Shown here one piece after another: positions 1-9,316 of a DNA stretch of 9,586 nt. The stretch lies in NCBI GenBank assembly GCA_937873285.1, contig CALMNV010000180.1:1-9586 (forward strand). The letters run 5' to 3'. This DNA is from an uncultured Intrasporangium sp. Lineage in GTDB: Bacteria > Actinomycetota > Actinomycetes > Actinomycetales > Dermatophilaceae. Both the position numbers and the translations under genes were made by a program. Below the pieces are notes generated by a model. The model made no database searches and had not been told where the DNA came from. It saw only the letters and a list, made by a program, of their open reading frames with translations. Position 1 is the stretch's first letter. Every line of letters starts with the position of its first letter.

Positions 1-452
1 AGCACCGGATGTATGCCGTCGCCCTGCGCATGACCGGCGACCCCCGCGACGCCGAGGACGTCGTCCAGGACGCCTTCCTGCACGTCTGGCGCGGGCTGCC
101 CCGCTTCCGCGGCGACGCGCAGTTCGGGACGTGGGTGACGCGGGTGGTCATCAACCGCTGCCACAACCTGCGCCGCGACACCAAGCCGACGGTCCCCCTG
201 ACCGACGAGGTGCCGTCGCCCCATGCGCCCGGAGCCGATACCGTGGTGGAGGCGGCACGGTTGCGCGAAGCGACCATGGCGGCGATCGCCGAGCTCCCCT
301 TCGACCAGCGGGCCGCCTTGGTGCTGCACACGTTCGCCGGCTACAGCCACGCCGAAGCCGGGCGCATCCTCGGCGTCAGCGAGACGGCGGCCAAGGTGCG
401 CGTGCACCGAGCGAGACGTGCGTTGGCCCAGCGACTGCGGGAATGGAGGTGA
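1..452 (+). CDS. ECF-type RNA polymerase sigma factor, 5' end outside window
   Basis: This encodes a group IV (extracytoplasmic function) sigma-70 factor, which would direct RNA polymerase to a stress regulon in the cytoplasm. The visible part holds region 2 (AEDVVQDAFLHVWRGLPRFRG, then FGTWVTRVVINRCHN, covering the -10 recognition helices) and region 4 (IAELPFDQRAALVLHTFAGYS, then AEAGRILGVSETAAKVRVHRAR, the -35-binding helix-turn-helix), ending at TGA 450-452. The frame is open to the left edge and reads His-Arg before the ATG at 9. Members of the family normally have about 20-30 residues before this point, so the true start lies upstream and ATG 9 is internal. The Asp23-like gene follows with its ribosome binding site inside this gene's last codons, so the two are surely one operon. 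Family is certain; the ECF subgroup and target are not known. Confidence 0.9.
   Translation, partial: HRMYAVALRMTGDPRDAEDVVQDAFLHVWRGLPRFRGDAQFGTWVTRVVINRCHNLRRDTKPTVPLTDEVPSPHAPGADTVVEAARLREATMAAIAELPFDQRAALVLHTFAGYSHAEAGRILGVSETAAKVRVHRARRALAQRLREWR
445..452 (+). promoter_or_regulatory. Shine-Dalgarno site setting a GTG start at 458
   Basis: GGAGGTGA lies inside the last codons of the sigma factor gene. The GGAGG core ends 8 bases before GTG 458, which is ideal spacing. The in-frame ATG at 443 and GTG at 449 overlap the site itself and have no such site of their own, so GTG 458 is preferred. Confidence 0.75.
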
Positions 453-457
453 CCTCG

Positions 458-1075
458 GTGAAGGACGGGGACCGCCTGCCGTGCGGCGTGTCCGTCGACG
501 ACCTGCTGCGCCAGGTGGCCGACGGGGCCCCCGCCGCAAACGCCTCCCACCAGCGCGTCTGCCCCCACTGCCGCGCCGCCCTCGCGGAGCTGCGCGAGCT
601 CTGGGCGCCGGTGCAGCAGCTCACGGCCGAGCAGGTGCAGGCTCCCCGTGAGCTGCTGCAGGTGGTCATGGCCAGGGTGCGCGAGCTTCCCCGCCACACC
701 TGGTATGCCGTTCTCGACACCGAGCAGGGGCAGACCCGGATCGCGGCGCGGGTGATCGCTGCCGTGGCGAGGCTCGCCGCCGAGGAGGTCCCCTCGGTCA
801 CCCTCGCCCTCGGAGGGGGTCGGACGGCCGCGGGCCTCCGACCGGAGCAGATCGCCGGTGACTCCGGCGAGGCCGCGACCGACGTCGGAGTGGCCGGCAC
901 TCACGTGGTCGTCGACGTGCAGGTCGCGGTCGACCTGCACGCCCACATCCCGAGCCTGGCGAGCCGGGCCCGCAGGCTCGTCACCCGCCGCGTCTCGGAG
1001 CACCTGGGGCTGTCCGTCGACGAGGTCAACGTCACCGTGGTGGACGTCTCGGAGCAGGGAAGGCCGATCCCATGA
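458..1075 (+). CDS. Asp23/Gls24-family envelope stress protein with anti-sigma-like N-terminus
   Basis: The product is 205 residues from the GTG at 458. The C-terminal two thirds (about 85-205) match the Asp23/Gls24 family: TRIAARVIAAVARLAAEEVPSV, then a VVVDVQVAVDLHAHIPSLA strand region, then RRVSEHLGLSVDEVNVTVVDV. Family members are associated with cell-envelope stress and membrane anchoring. The N-terminus (about 1-55) is unlike plain Asp23: it has Cys9 and then His31-x3-Cys35-x2-Cys38, the zinc-binding signature of ZAS anti-sigma factors, followed by a leucine/glutamate-rich helix (AALAELRELWAPV). It sits directly after an ECF sigma gene, where an anti-sigma gene normally sits. I infer that it binds the sigma factor and reports on the envelope. 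No transmembrane segment is visible. Family assignment is firm; the anti-sigma role is inference. Confidence 0.85.
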   Translation: MKDGDRLPCGVSVDDLLRQVADGAPAANASHQRVCPHCRAALAELRELWAPVQQLTAEQVQAPRELLQVVMARVRELPRHTWYAVLDTEQGQTRIAARVIAAVARLAAEEVPSVTLALGGGRTAAGLRPEQIAGDSGEAATDVGVAGTHVVVDVQVAVDLHAHIPSLASRARRLVTRRVSEHLGLSVDEVNVTVVDVSEQGRPIP

Positions 1076-1164
1076 GCGGCAGAGGGCAGGCAGGCCCCCA
1101 CACCACGGCAGCCGTCGAGTGCGATGCACCCGCCGACCACCGCCGCGAGGGACGACGGGCCTAG
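1072..1164 (+). CDS. Possible 30-codon ORF overlapping the Asp23 gene
   Basis: An ATG at 1072 overlaps the stop of the Asp23-like gene as ATGA, and a purine-rich stretch (CAGGGAAGG) lies about 8 bases upstream. It would encode 30 residues beginning MSGRGQAGPHTTAAVECDAP and ends at TAG 1162-1164. I do not recognise the product. Similar actinobacterial operons often continue with further Asp23-type genes, so this could be the remnant of one, or chance. The tight overlap is the only real support. Confidence 0.25.
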   Translation: MSGRGQAGPHTTAAVECDAPADHRREGRRA

Positions 1165-1264
1165 GAGACCGGCGCCTCGTCCCCTTCGTCCCCCACCCAG
1201 CCCTGGGGCGGCGATGGCGCTAGCTCGCCGCGGCAGGGCCCGCTCCCCGGGCGTCGCAGACCTC

Positions 1265-1292
1265 GCAGCCGGCTGCGGCTGGCGCCGGCTGC
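1265..1292. terminator. Hairpin between convergent genes
   Basis: A perfect 9-bp stem (GCAGCCGGC at 1265-1273 pairing with GCCGGCTGC at 1284-1292) encloses a 10-base loop. It lies in the only gap between the plus-strand sigma/Asp23 operon and the minus-strand lipoprotein gene that ends at 1321, so it could stop transcription from both sides. There is no T-tract on either strand. Nothing else is recognisable in 1165-1320. Confidence 0.45.
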
Positions 1293-1320
1293 ATCGAGAC
1301 CGGAGCTGCGGCCGTGCCGG

Positions 1321-2262
1321 TCACCACAGCGCGGAGACGTCGATCGCGGCGAGCCGCTGGGTGATCTCGAGCTGTCCGGTCGCGGACGGGTGCAGTCCGT
1401 CCCGGCCGTAGAGGTAGCGCAGCTGCTCCTGCCAGTCGTCCCCGTTGAAGGCGCGCCAGATGTCGGCGCAGACGAACCCGTGCCGCCGGGCGGTCTTGCA
1501 CTCCATCGCGTTCCACTGCCGGATGCCGGCCACCGCGTTCGACCTGACGTCGACGCGCTCTGCCGGCGGCGCCGAGCGGGCGAGGATGTCGGGGTTGCCG
1601 ATGTAGGGGCTGTAGACGCCGAGCGTCACACGGACCTGCGGACGGCCGGCGGCCGCCCGCTCGATGGTGGCGAACAGGCGGTCGAGCTCGGCGGCATACC
1701 GCGTCATGGTCCGGCCGAGGCAGTCGGGTGAGGCGGCGCGCGCGGCGGCCGCCCACTCGGCGATGGCGCGCACGGGGGCGGCAGGGCACGCGCCGGACAG
1801 GCGCCACGGCGGCCCGTCGTCGAAGCCGACGCCGACCACGACGATGTCGGCCATCGCCACGCGCGCCTCGCGGTCGTCGGAGGTCAGGGCGAGCTGGAGG
1901 CCGGCGATCCCGCTGCGGGCCGCGGCGAGGTTGTCGAGGACCACCTGGCGCCCGGTGACGGTGCGCAGGTAGGTCGCGTACTGCCGGTCGAACCCGAGGC
2001 AGCTGTCGCAGCCGTTGCTTGCCACCGCCAGGGAGTCCCCGAGGACGACGAGGCGCAGCGGGTCCGCCCGGGTCATTCGCGGCGTCGGACCTCCCGTGGT
2101 GGGCGCGGCAAGCCGATCCGGGCCGCTCGCGAGCGAGTGGGCGCTCGGCGCAGGGCGCGCGGCAGGACCGACGGCGGTGCATCCCAGCACGACCGCCAGC
2201 CCGACGGCGCAGACCGGTCCCCACCCGAGAGGGCGACACAGCCTACGCAGCCGGTGAGCCAT
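1321..2262 (-). CDS. SGNH/GDSL-family hydrolase, predicted lipoprotein
   Basis: The product is 313 residues, probably a lipid-anchored esterase or acyl hydrolase outside the membrane. A signal segment (about 12-27) ends in the lipobox VLG-Cys28, followed by a Pro/Ala/Ser-rich linker to about residue 66. Block I is LVVLGDSLAV with nucleophile Ser77; block II is the DNLAAARSGI region; block V is DGLHPS with Asp288 and His291. In block III, the usual Gly-x-Asn-Asp reads Gly-Phe-Asp-Asp (146-149), so the oxyanion Asn is replaced by Asp. Six cysteines follow Cys28 (85, 88, 159, 181, 255, 265), which could form disulfides outside the cell. The ATG at 2262 has GGAAGG six bases upstream. The gene lies 156 bases after the ABC permease on the same strand; that gap (2263-2418) shows no clear promoter, so co-transcription is possible. 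The substrate is not known. Confidence 0.82.
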   Translation of the reverse strand: MAHRLRRLCRPLGWGPVCAVGLAVVLGCTAVGPAARPAPSAHSLASGPDRLAAPTTGGPTPRMTRADPLRLVVLGDSLAVASNGCDSCLGFDRQYATYLRTVTGRQVVLDNLAAARSGIAGLQLALTSDDREARVAMADIVVVGVGFDDGPPWRLSGACPAAPVRAIAEWAAAARAASPDCLGRTMTRYAAELDRLFATIERAAAGRPQVRVTLGVYSPYIGNPDILARSAPPAERVDVRSNAVAGIRQWNAMECKTARRHGFVCADIWRAFNGDDWQEQLRYLYGRDGLHPSATGQLEITQRLAAIDVSALW

Positions 2263-2418
2263 GGCAGGCCTTCCAGACGGCCCATCACCCGCGGCCGGGG
2301 GACGGAGCAGGGCTCTTCCTCGCAGGCTACGCCCGTGGCGGCGTCATCGCCGGGCTTCGTGCACCGGCCTGCCGGGCGTCCGGCCGCTCCGACCCCGACC
2401 GGCGGGTCGCCCTCGCGG

Positions 2419-3278
2419 TCAGCTGAGGATGTCGGCCCGGCCGAAGCGCCGGTAGGCCAGCAGCGTGAACAGGGCAGCCCACGCGAGGGACCACAGGGTG
2501 CCGTGCACCAGGGCGGTCCACTTCGGGTCGAGGAGCAGCGCGTCCTGCCACGCCCTCGAGTAGTGGCCGGGCAGCGCGTTGCGCCACGGGTCCAGCGCGT
2601 CGATCTGGTCGAGGATGCTGGCCAGGATCGAGACGAGCACCGCGCCCCCGACGGCCGCCAGCGGGGCGTCGGAGCGCACGCCCAGCCAGAACGCGATGGC
2701 GGCGACCGGCAGCAGCGTGACGAAGATGTAGGCCACCGCCACGGCGAGCCGCGGCAGCAGCTGGGCCCAGGAGAGGTCCTCACCGACCGGGTTGGTCAGC
2801 GAGGCCCACCCATAGGCGAGGCCGCCAACGAGCGCCGACCAGGCGACGAGCAGCACCGTGGCCATCGCCGTCGTGACGACACCGACGACGAGCTTGCTGG
2901 TGAGCAGCCGGGCCCGCCGCACCGGCGCCATGAGCAGGTAGCGCAACGAGGACCACGACGCCTCCGAGGGGACCGCGTCCCCGCAGAACAGCGCCGCCAG
3001 CAGGATGAGGAGCAGCTCCGAGGAGACGAAGAGGGTGAAGAGGACGAAGTTGGCCGAGCCGCTCTGGGCGAGGTCGACGAAACGCGCCGAGGTCGACGCG
3101 CGCTGCGTCGAGCTGCGGTCGCCGAGGGCGAACGCACCGACGAGGATGAGCGGCAGGGCGAGCACCAGCGCGAAGGAGACGAGGGTGCGCCGCCGCGACC
3201 ACTGCCGCCGCCACTCGGCACGCCACGACAGCGGGGCGCGGGTCACCGCCACCGGCCGGCTGCCCGCCACTGGCCGTC

Positions 3279-3282
<4 letters not shown>
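2419..3282 (-). CDS. ABC-2-type transporter permease
   Basis: The product is a 287-residue integral membrane protein. An Arg-rich cytoplasmic N-terminus (WRAEWRRQWSRRR, 20-32) precedes about six helices, near 34-54, 79-100, 131-155, 178-201, 206-223 and 257-277. A large loop with a conserved-looking GDAVPSEASWSSLRYLLMAP stretch (101-120) lies after helix 2, as in the NatB/NosY/BcrB-like ABC-2 permeases. The start is GTG 3282: an AGGTGAGG ribosome site lies 5 bases upstream, and the GTG overlaps the TGA of the ATPase gene as GTGA, so translation is coupled. It is the membrane partner of the upstream hydrolase-ATPase fusion. The family is clear; direction (probably export) and substrate are inferred or unknown. 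Confidence 0.88.
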
Positions 3283-5435
<2,153 letters not shown>

Positions 5436-5438
<3 letters not shown>

Positions 5439-6298
5439 GCCTGGGCAGACGGCGTGCCCATGGCGGGCGCTCCCCCGGCGGCGACCGCGCTGAGGAAGAA
5501 GGTGGAGGCCCACACCTGCTTGAACGGCCCCGGCGTGCTGACCGGGGAGCGCCCCGCCGGCGTGGGTGACGGCCCGGTGACGGCCGCCTGCGGAAAGAAC
5601 GCGTCGGCGAGGTCGTTCCACGTGATCGCCGCGACGACCCCGTCGACCCGCGGGTCGGCACCGGCCAGCATCAGCGCCAGGGCACCGCCGTAGCTGGCCC
5701 CCATGACGCCCACCCGCGGGTCACCGGACCGGTCCAGCTGCACGTCACTGCGGCGGGCGACGAGGTCGACCAGGGCCTTGGCGTCCGCCACCTCGAACGC
5801 TGGGTCGTTCAGGTGGATCCGACCGCCGGAGCGACCGAAGCCGCGGGCCGACCACGTCACGACGAGGTAGCCGCGCGCCTGCAGCTGGGCTGCCTCGGTG
5901 ACCACGGAGTCCTTGGTGCCGCCGAAGCCGTGGCCCAGCAGCACGACCGGCCGCCGTCCCGACGCCTCGGGTCGCCACACGGACACGTCGAGGGTGACCG
6001 CGGCCCCGTCAGGCTCGGGACGCACCGGCACCCGGAGCTGCTCGGGAGCGGCCACCTGGGCTGCCGGCGCGGCAGCCAGCCTCGCTGGCGCCGCGGGAGC
6101 CGTCGCCGCGGGAGCCGTCGCCGCGGGAGCCGTCGCCGCGGGAGCCGTCGCCGCGGGAGCCGTCGCCGCGAACGCGGCACCCCGGGGACCCGTCCACCCG
6201 AGCACGGCGAGCACGGCGAGCAGGCCGAGCGGCAGGAGCCGGCGAAGGCGACCGCTCGGGCGGCGCCTCCACCTCGGCGGCTGCTCGAGAGGCGGCAT
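5436..6298 (-). CDS. Secreted alpha/beta hydrolase (S15/CocE-like), N-terminal half of fusion
   Basis: This is residues 1-288 of the restored fusion. A signal peptide or signal anchor comes first: Arg-rich start (RWRRRPSGRLRRL, 9-21), hydrophobic LLPLGLLAVLAVLGW (21-35), possible cleavage after AAFA (41-44). An ATAPA repeat linker (45-69) follows. The hydrolase domain starts near 85, with the oxyanion-loop motif GHGFGGTKDS (122-131), WSARGFGRSGG (149-159), and the nucleophile elbow GASYGG with Ser202. Asp356 and His387 in the other frame complete the triad. The nearest family I know is the Xaa-Pro dipeptidyl-peptidase/CocE-like hydrolases; the substrate is unknown. The ATG at 6298 is the only ATG/GTG start before an in-frame TGA about 35 bases further up and has no ribosome site, so it may be leaderless. 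As the sequence stands, this frame runs on without sense to 4919. Confidence 0.8.
6090..6170 (-). repeat. 15-bp tandem repeat encoding an ATAPA linker
   Basis: The unit GCCGCGGGAGCCGTC (plus strand) occurs five times in a row without a mismatch at 6090-6164, followed by the first six bases of a sixth copy. On the coding strand it gives five ATAPA units just after the predicted signal peptide. This Ala/Pro/Thr-rich stretch would be a flexible spacer between the membrane and the hydrolase domain. Perfect copies suggest recent expansion by slippage, so copy number may vary between strains. Confidence 0.9.
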
Positions 6299-6393
6299 GC
6301 AGGTAGCAAACCACGACGTCGGCCGCGTCCCTCTCGCCGCCCTGCCTCAATGACCGGGTCGCGGACCCCACCCGGCTCGGCGACGGCCTCTGG

Positions 6394-6406
6394 TAGACAT
6401 CGCGGT
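6394..6406 (+). promoter_or_regulatory. Putative -10 element for a leaderless tpx transcript
   Basis: TAGACA at 6394-6399, preceded by TGG, lies 7 bases before the tpx ATG. That places the transcription start at or next to the A of ATG. There is no ribosome binding site in front of tpx, which also fits a leaderless mRNA, common in actinobacteria. No convincing -35 box is seen. The 108-base gap (6299-6406) is shared with the divergent hydrolase gene. Confidence 0.4.
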
Positions 6407-6913
6407 ATGGCCACCATCACCCGGCGCGGCGGCACCGTGCAGACCGTCGGCGACCTGCCCGCCGTCGGGTCGACCGCCCCCGCCTTCGTGCTCACCGACA
6501 CCGACATGGGCGACGTGACGCGCCCGACCGGTGTGCGCACTGTGCTCAACATCTTTCCCAGCGTCGACACCGGCACGTGCGCAAGGAGCGTGCGCACCTT
6601 CAACGGGCTCGCCGCCGGGCTTGTCGACACCCGGGTCATCTGCGTCTCGGCCGACCTGCCGTACGCCCTCGCCCGCTTCTGCGGCGCAGAGGGCATCGAG
6701 AGGGTGACGACCGCGTCCAGCTTCCGCTCGACGTTCGGGACCGACTACGGCATGACCATGACCGGGGGCGACATGCGAGGGCTGCTGGCCCGCGCCATCG
6801 TCGTGCTCGACGCCGACGGCACGGTGCTGCACACCCAGGTCGTCCCCGACATCGGTCAGGAGCCTGACTACGAGGCGGCGCTCGCCGCGCTGGGCGCCGC
6901 TGGTTCGAGGTAA
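6407..6913 (+). CDS. tpx: Thiol peroxidase (Tpx, atypical 2-Cys peroxiredoxin)
   Basis: The product is 168 residues, the normal Tpx length. It reduces hydrogen peroxide and alkyl hydroperoxides in the cytoplasm, with thioredoxin as the usual reductant. The peroxidatic Cys58 lies in NIFPSVDTGTCARSVRTFN, and the resolving Cys92 in ARFCGAEGIE, 34 residues later as in E. coli Tpx (61/95). Other family landmarks are LPAVGSTAPAFVL near the start and LLARAIVVLDADG (126-138) plus EPDYEAALAAL at the end. The ATG at 6407 gives the standard N-terminus (MATITRRGGTVQTVGDLP). The stop codon TAA (6911-6913) lies inside the left arm of a 21-bp inverted repeat. The gene is alone on its strand here, divergent from the hydrolase and convergent with glpK. 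Confidence 0.95.
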   Translation: MATITRRGGTVQTVGDLPAVGSTAPAFVLTDTDMGDVTRPTGVRTVLNIFPSVDTGTCARSVRTFNGLAAGLVDTRVICVSADLPYALARFCGAEGIERVTTASSFRSTFGTDYGMTMTGGDMRGLLARAIVVLDADGTVLHTQVVPDIGQEPDYEAALAALGAAGSR

Positions 6914-6956
6914 TCCAACGCCGCCGGCAGCCGCCGATTACCTCGAACCAGCGGCG
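6895..6956. terminator. Strong inverted repeat across the tpx stop codon
   Basis: A perfect 21-bp stem (6895-6915 with 6936-6956) encloses a 20-base loop. The left arm includes the last codons and stop of tpx (GGTTCGAGGTAATC core); the right arm is its exact complement. The hairpin lies between convergent tpx and glpK and would act on transcripts from both. It lacks a T-tract, so it may instead stabilise 3' ends, or be a copy of a mobile or duplicated repeat. Confidence 0.6.
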
Positions 6957-7007
6957 GGGCCAGCGGCGAACCAGCGGCGGGGCCAGCGGTGGGGCCAGCG
7001 GCGGGGG
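6944..7007. repeat. G-rich direct repeats between tpx and glpK
   Basis: A 23-bp unit beginning CGAACCAGCGGCGGGG occurs twice exactly and head to tail (6944-6966 and 6967-6989), followed by shorter degenerate copies (GGGGCCAGCGG, then CGGGGGTCAGCGG) running up to the glpK stop at 7008. The right arm of the inverted repeat overlaps the first unit. Runs of four or five G lie at 6956-6959, 6979-6982, 6991-6994 and 7003-7007 on the plus strand, so a G-quadruplex is possible. Confidence 0.8.
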
Positions 7008-8534
7008 TCAGCGGGTGTCGGCATCCACCCAGTCGAGGGTGCGGCGCACGGCCTTGGCCCAGGTGCGATAGAGCCGCTCCCGCTCGCCGGCATCCATCCG
7101 CGGCGACCAGCGCCGGTCCTCGCCCCAGTTGCGCCGGATCTCGTCGGCGCCGGACCAGTAGCCCACGGCCAGCCCGGCGGCATACGCGGCCCCCAGCGCC
7201 GTCGTCTCGGCGACGACGGGCCGCACGACGTCCACTCCGAGCAGGTCCGCCTGGAACTGCATGAGCGTCTCGTTGACGACCATGCCGCCGTCGACGCGCA
7301 GCTCGGTCAGCGGCACGCCCGAGTCGGCGTCCATCGCCTCGAGCACCTCGCGGGTCTGAAAGGCGGTCGCCTCCAGCGCGGCGCGGGCGACGTGCGCCCG
7401 CGTCACGTAGCGGGTCAGGCCGACGAGGGCGCCGCGGGCGTCTGGGCGCCAGTGCGGCGCGAAGAGGCCGGAGAAGGCCGGGACGAAGTAGGCGCCGCCG
7501 TTGTCGGGGACCGAGGTCGCGAGCGACTCGACCTCCGCCGTCGAGCCGATGATCCCGAGGTTGTCGCGCAGCCACTGCACGAGTGAGCCGGTCACCGCGA
7601 TCGAGCCCTCGAGGGCGTAGACCGGCGGTGCGCCGCCCAGCCGGTAGCACACCGTCGTCAGCAACCCGTGCGTCGAGGAGACGACCTCCGTGCCTGTGTT
7701 GAGCAGCATGAAGTTGCCGGTGCCGTAGGTGTTCTTCGCGCTGCCGGGCTCGAGGCAGGCCTGCCCGAACATGGCGGCCTGCTGGTCCCCGAGGATCCCC
7801 GCGACCGGTATGCCGCCGAGCAGGCCGGGCGCGCACGTGCCGTAGATCTCGGAGGAGGAGCGGACCTGCGGCAGCATCCCGCGGGGGATCCCCATCTCGG
7901 CCACGATCGCCTCGTCCCAGTCGAGGGTGCGCAGATCCATCAGCAGCGTCCGCGAGGCGTTGGTCACGTCGGTGACGTGGACCCCGTCCCGCTCGGCGCC
8001 GCCGGTGAGGTTCCACACGAGCCAGCTGTCGACGGTGCCGCACAGCAGCTCGCCCGCCTCCGCGCGCTCACGCGCTCCCGGCACGGCATCGAGTACCCAG
8101 CGCACCTTGGGGCCGGCGAAGTAGGTCGCGAGCGGCAGCCCGGTGACCTCGCGCCAGCGCCCCGGCCCGGCGTCACGGGCCAGCTCGTCGCAGAGCGGCT
8201 GGGTCCGGGTGTCCTGCCAGACGATGGCGTGGTGGACGGGCTCGCCCGTCGCCCGGTCCCACACCACGGCGGTCTCACGCTGGTTCGTGATGCCGACGGC
8301 CACGATCTGCCGGGCCTGCACGTCGGCATGGCCCAGCGCGCCCTCCACCACGGCGCATGCGTTGCGCCACAGCTCCATCGGGTCGTGCTCGACCCAGCCG
8401 GCGCGGGGGAGGATCTGCCGGTGCTCGCGCTGGTCCGCGCCGACGATGCGCCCGGCTCGGTCGAAGACCATGGCTCGGGTGCTCGTCGTGCCCTGGTCGA
8501 TGGCGAGGACGAAGGTGTGCTGCGAGGTCGACAT
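7008..8534 (-). CDS. glpK: Glycerol kinase
   Basis: The product is 508 residues, the usual GlpK size, and would phosphorylate glycerol with ATP to sn-glycerol 3-phosphate in the cytoplasm. It belongs to the FGGY sugar-kinase family. Landmarks: phosphate-binding [10 protein letters not shown] (13-22), GWVEHDP (46-52), [14 protein letters not shown] (84-97), WQDTR (106-110), YFAGPKVRW (138-146), the catalytic base Asp250 in [23 protein letters not shown] (267-277) and [19 protein letters not shown] (412-430). The start is ATG 8534 ([15 protein letters not shown]). The reading frame is open far upstream across glpD, but that is antisense shadow. No ribosome site precedes the ATG, while a -10-like box lies 7 bases upstream, so the mRNA may be leaderless. 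It is divergent from glpD, which uses its product; no glycerol facilitator gene lies in the window. Confidence 0.96.
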   Translation of the reverse strand: MSTSQHTFVLAIDQGTTSTRAMVFDRAGRIVGADQREHRQILPRAGWVEHDPMELWRNACAVVEGALGHADVQARQIVAVGITNQRETAVVWDRATGEPVHHAIVWQDTRTQPLCDELARDAGPGRWREVTGLPLATYFAGPKVRWVLDAVPGARERAEAGELLCGTVDSWLVWNLTGGAERDGVHVTDVTNASRTLLMDLRTLDWDEAIVAEMGIPRGMLPQVRSSSEIYGTCAPGLLGGIPVAGILGDQQAAMFGQACLEPGSAKNTYGTGNFMLLNTGTEVVSSTHGLLTTVCYRLGGAPPVYALEGSIAVTGSLVQWLRDNLGIIGSTAEVESLATSVPDNGGAYFVPAFSGLFAPHWRPDARGALVGLTRYVTRAHVARAALEATAFQTREVLEAMDADSGVPLTELRVDGGMVVNETLMQFQADLLGVDVVRPVVAETTALGAAYAAGLAVGYWSGADEIRRNWGEDRRWSPRMDAGERERLYRTWAKAVRRTLDWVDADTR

Positions 8535-8541
8535 GGGTCCG

Positions 8542-8547
8542 ACGGTA
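8542..8547 (-). promoter_or_regulatory. Putative -10 element for leaderless glpK
   Basis: On the minus strand TACCGT fits TANNNT and lies exactly 7 bases before the glpK ATG, the same geometry as at tpx. The start of transcription would then be at the ATG itself. No clear -35 box is seen. Confidence 0.4.
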
Positions 8548-8572
8548 GCGAGCCCACCTGCTCGTCGCTGTC

Positions 8573-8578
8573 TAGAGT
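8573..8578 (+). promoter_or_regulatory. Possible -10 element for glpD
   Basis: TAGAGT fits TANNNT and lies 34 bases before the glpD ATG, leaving room for a short leader with the ribosome site AAGGAG (8602-8607, five bases before ATG 8613). No convincing -35 box and no clear operator for a glycerol regulator is seen in the 78-base divergent gap. Confidence 0.3.
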
Positions 8579-8612
8579 GGACGAGCCAACCACTGCCGCC
8601 GAAGGAGCAGGA

Positions 8613-9305
8613 ATGACCACTCCGGTGCGTCTCGACGGGGAGTACCGAGCCCGAGCATGGCGGCGGCTCGGCACCAAGGACTTCGACGTGCTGGTCGTCG
8701 GCGGCGGGGTGACCGGTGCGGGAGTCGCCCTCGACGCCGCGACCCGGGGCCTGTCGACCGCCCTCGTCGAGCAGCGCGACTTCGGCTCGGGCACCTCCTC
8801 GCGGTCCTCGAAGCTCTTCCACGGGGGCCTGCGCTACCTGGAGCAGATGAACTTCGACCTGGTCCGCGAGGCCCTGCGCGAGCGCGAGCTCATGCTCGGC
8901 CGGATCGCGCCGCACCTCGTGCGACCGGTCTCGTTCCTCTATCCCCTCAAGGGTCGCGGCTGGGAGCGGCCCTACGTCACGGCCGGCCTGGCGCTCTACG
9001 ACACCATCGGGGGCGCCCGCTCGGTCCCCCGCCACCGTCAGCTGACCCGCACGGGCGCGCTCAAGCTCGCCCCCGCCCTGCGACCCGACGCGCTCACCGG
9101 CGGGCTGCTCTACTACGACGCCCAGGCCGACGACGCCCGGCACACCCTCACGACGGTCCGCACGGCGGCGGCATACGGCGCGACCGTGCTCAGCTCGGCA
9201 CGGGTGGTGGGGCTGCAGCGCGCCGGCGAGCGGGTGGTCGGCGCGATCGTGGAGGCCGTCGCGTGGGGCGAGCGCACGCAGGTGTCCGCGTCCGCGGTCC
9301 GCAAC
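8613..9305 (+). CDS. glpD: Glycerol-3-phosphate dehydrogenase (FAD), 3' part missing
   Basis: The N-terminal about 231 residues of GlpD are present. The full enzyme (about 550-580 residues) is a membrane-associated flavoprotein that oxidises glycerol 3-phosphate to dihydroxyacetone phosphate and passes electrons to quinone. Landmarks: FAD-binding [22 protein letters not shown] (25-46), [20 protein letters not shown] (58-77), and a LREREL helix followed by [13 protein letters not shown] (102-114). ATG 8613 is supported by AAGGAG five bases upstream. Homology stops after VSASAV-R-N, where the family would continue with something like NATGVW; instead the sequence changes composition and turns into part of another gene on the other strand. 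The frame stays open by chance to the window end. So the gene is either truly disrupted or cut by a mis-joined assembly. Confidence 0.9.
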
Positions 9306-9316
9306 CCAACCCCCCA
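9306..9316. other. Breakpoint between glpD and foreign-looking DNA
   Basis: Recognisable GlpD sequence ends by 9305 and recognisable nitric oxide reductase sequence (read on the minus strand) ends near 9317, leaving about 11 bases (CCAACCCCCCA) that belong to neither. GC content falls from roughly 70% to about 56% (hand count over 9361-9586). No inverted repeats, target duplication, integrase or attachment site is visible at the join. Confidence 0.65.

Noticed and set aside
131..457. Longer N-terminus for the Asp23-like protein starting within the sigma gene
   Set aside because: That stretch is an out-of-frame reading of the sigma factor; the ribosome site at 445-452 and the start of recognisable sequence both point to GTG 458.
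2390..2409. Hairpin CGACCC/GGGTCG downstream of the permease stop as a terminator
   Set aside because: Only 6 bp with no T-tract; such stems are common by chance at this GC content.
6090..6989. CRISPR array or insertion-sequence ends
   Set aside because: The repeats at 6090-6170 are contiguous without spacers and coding; those at 6944-6989 are head to tail. No transposase, cas gene or target duplication is present.
7668..8612. Plus-strand open frame running into glpD
   Set aside because: It is antisense to glpK and lacks any recognisable domain. The GlpD start at 8613 has its own ribosome site.
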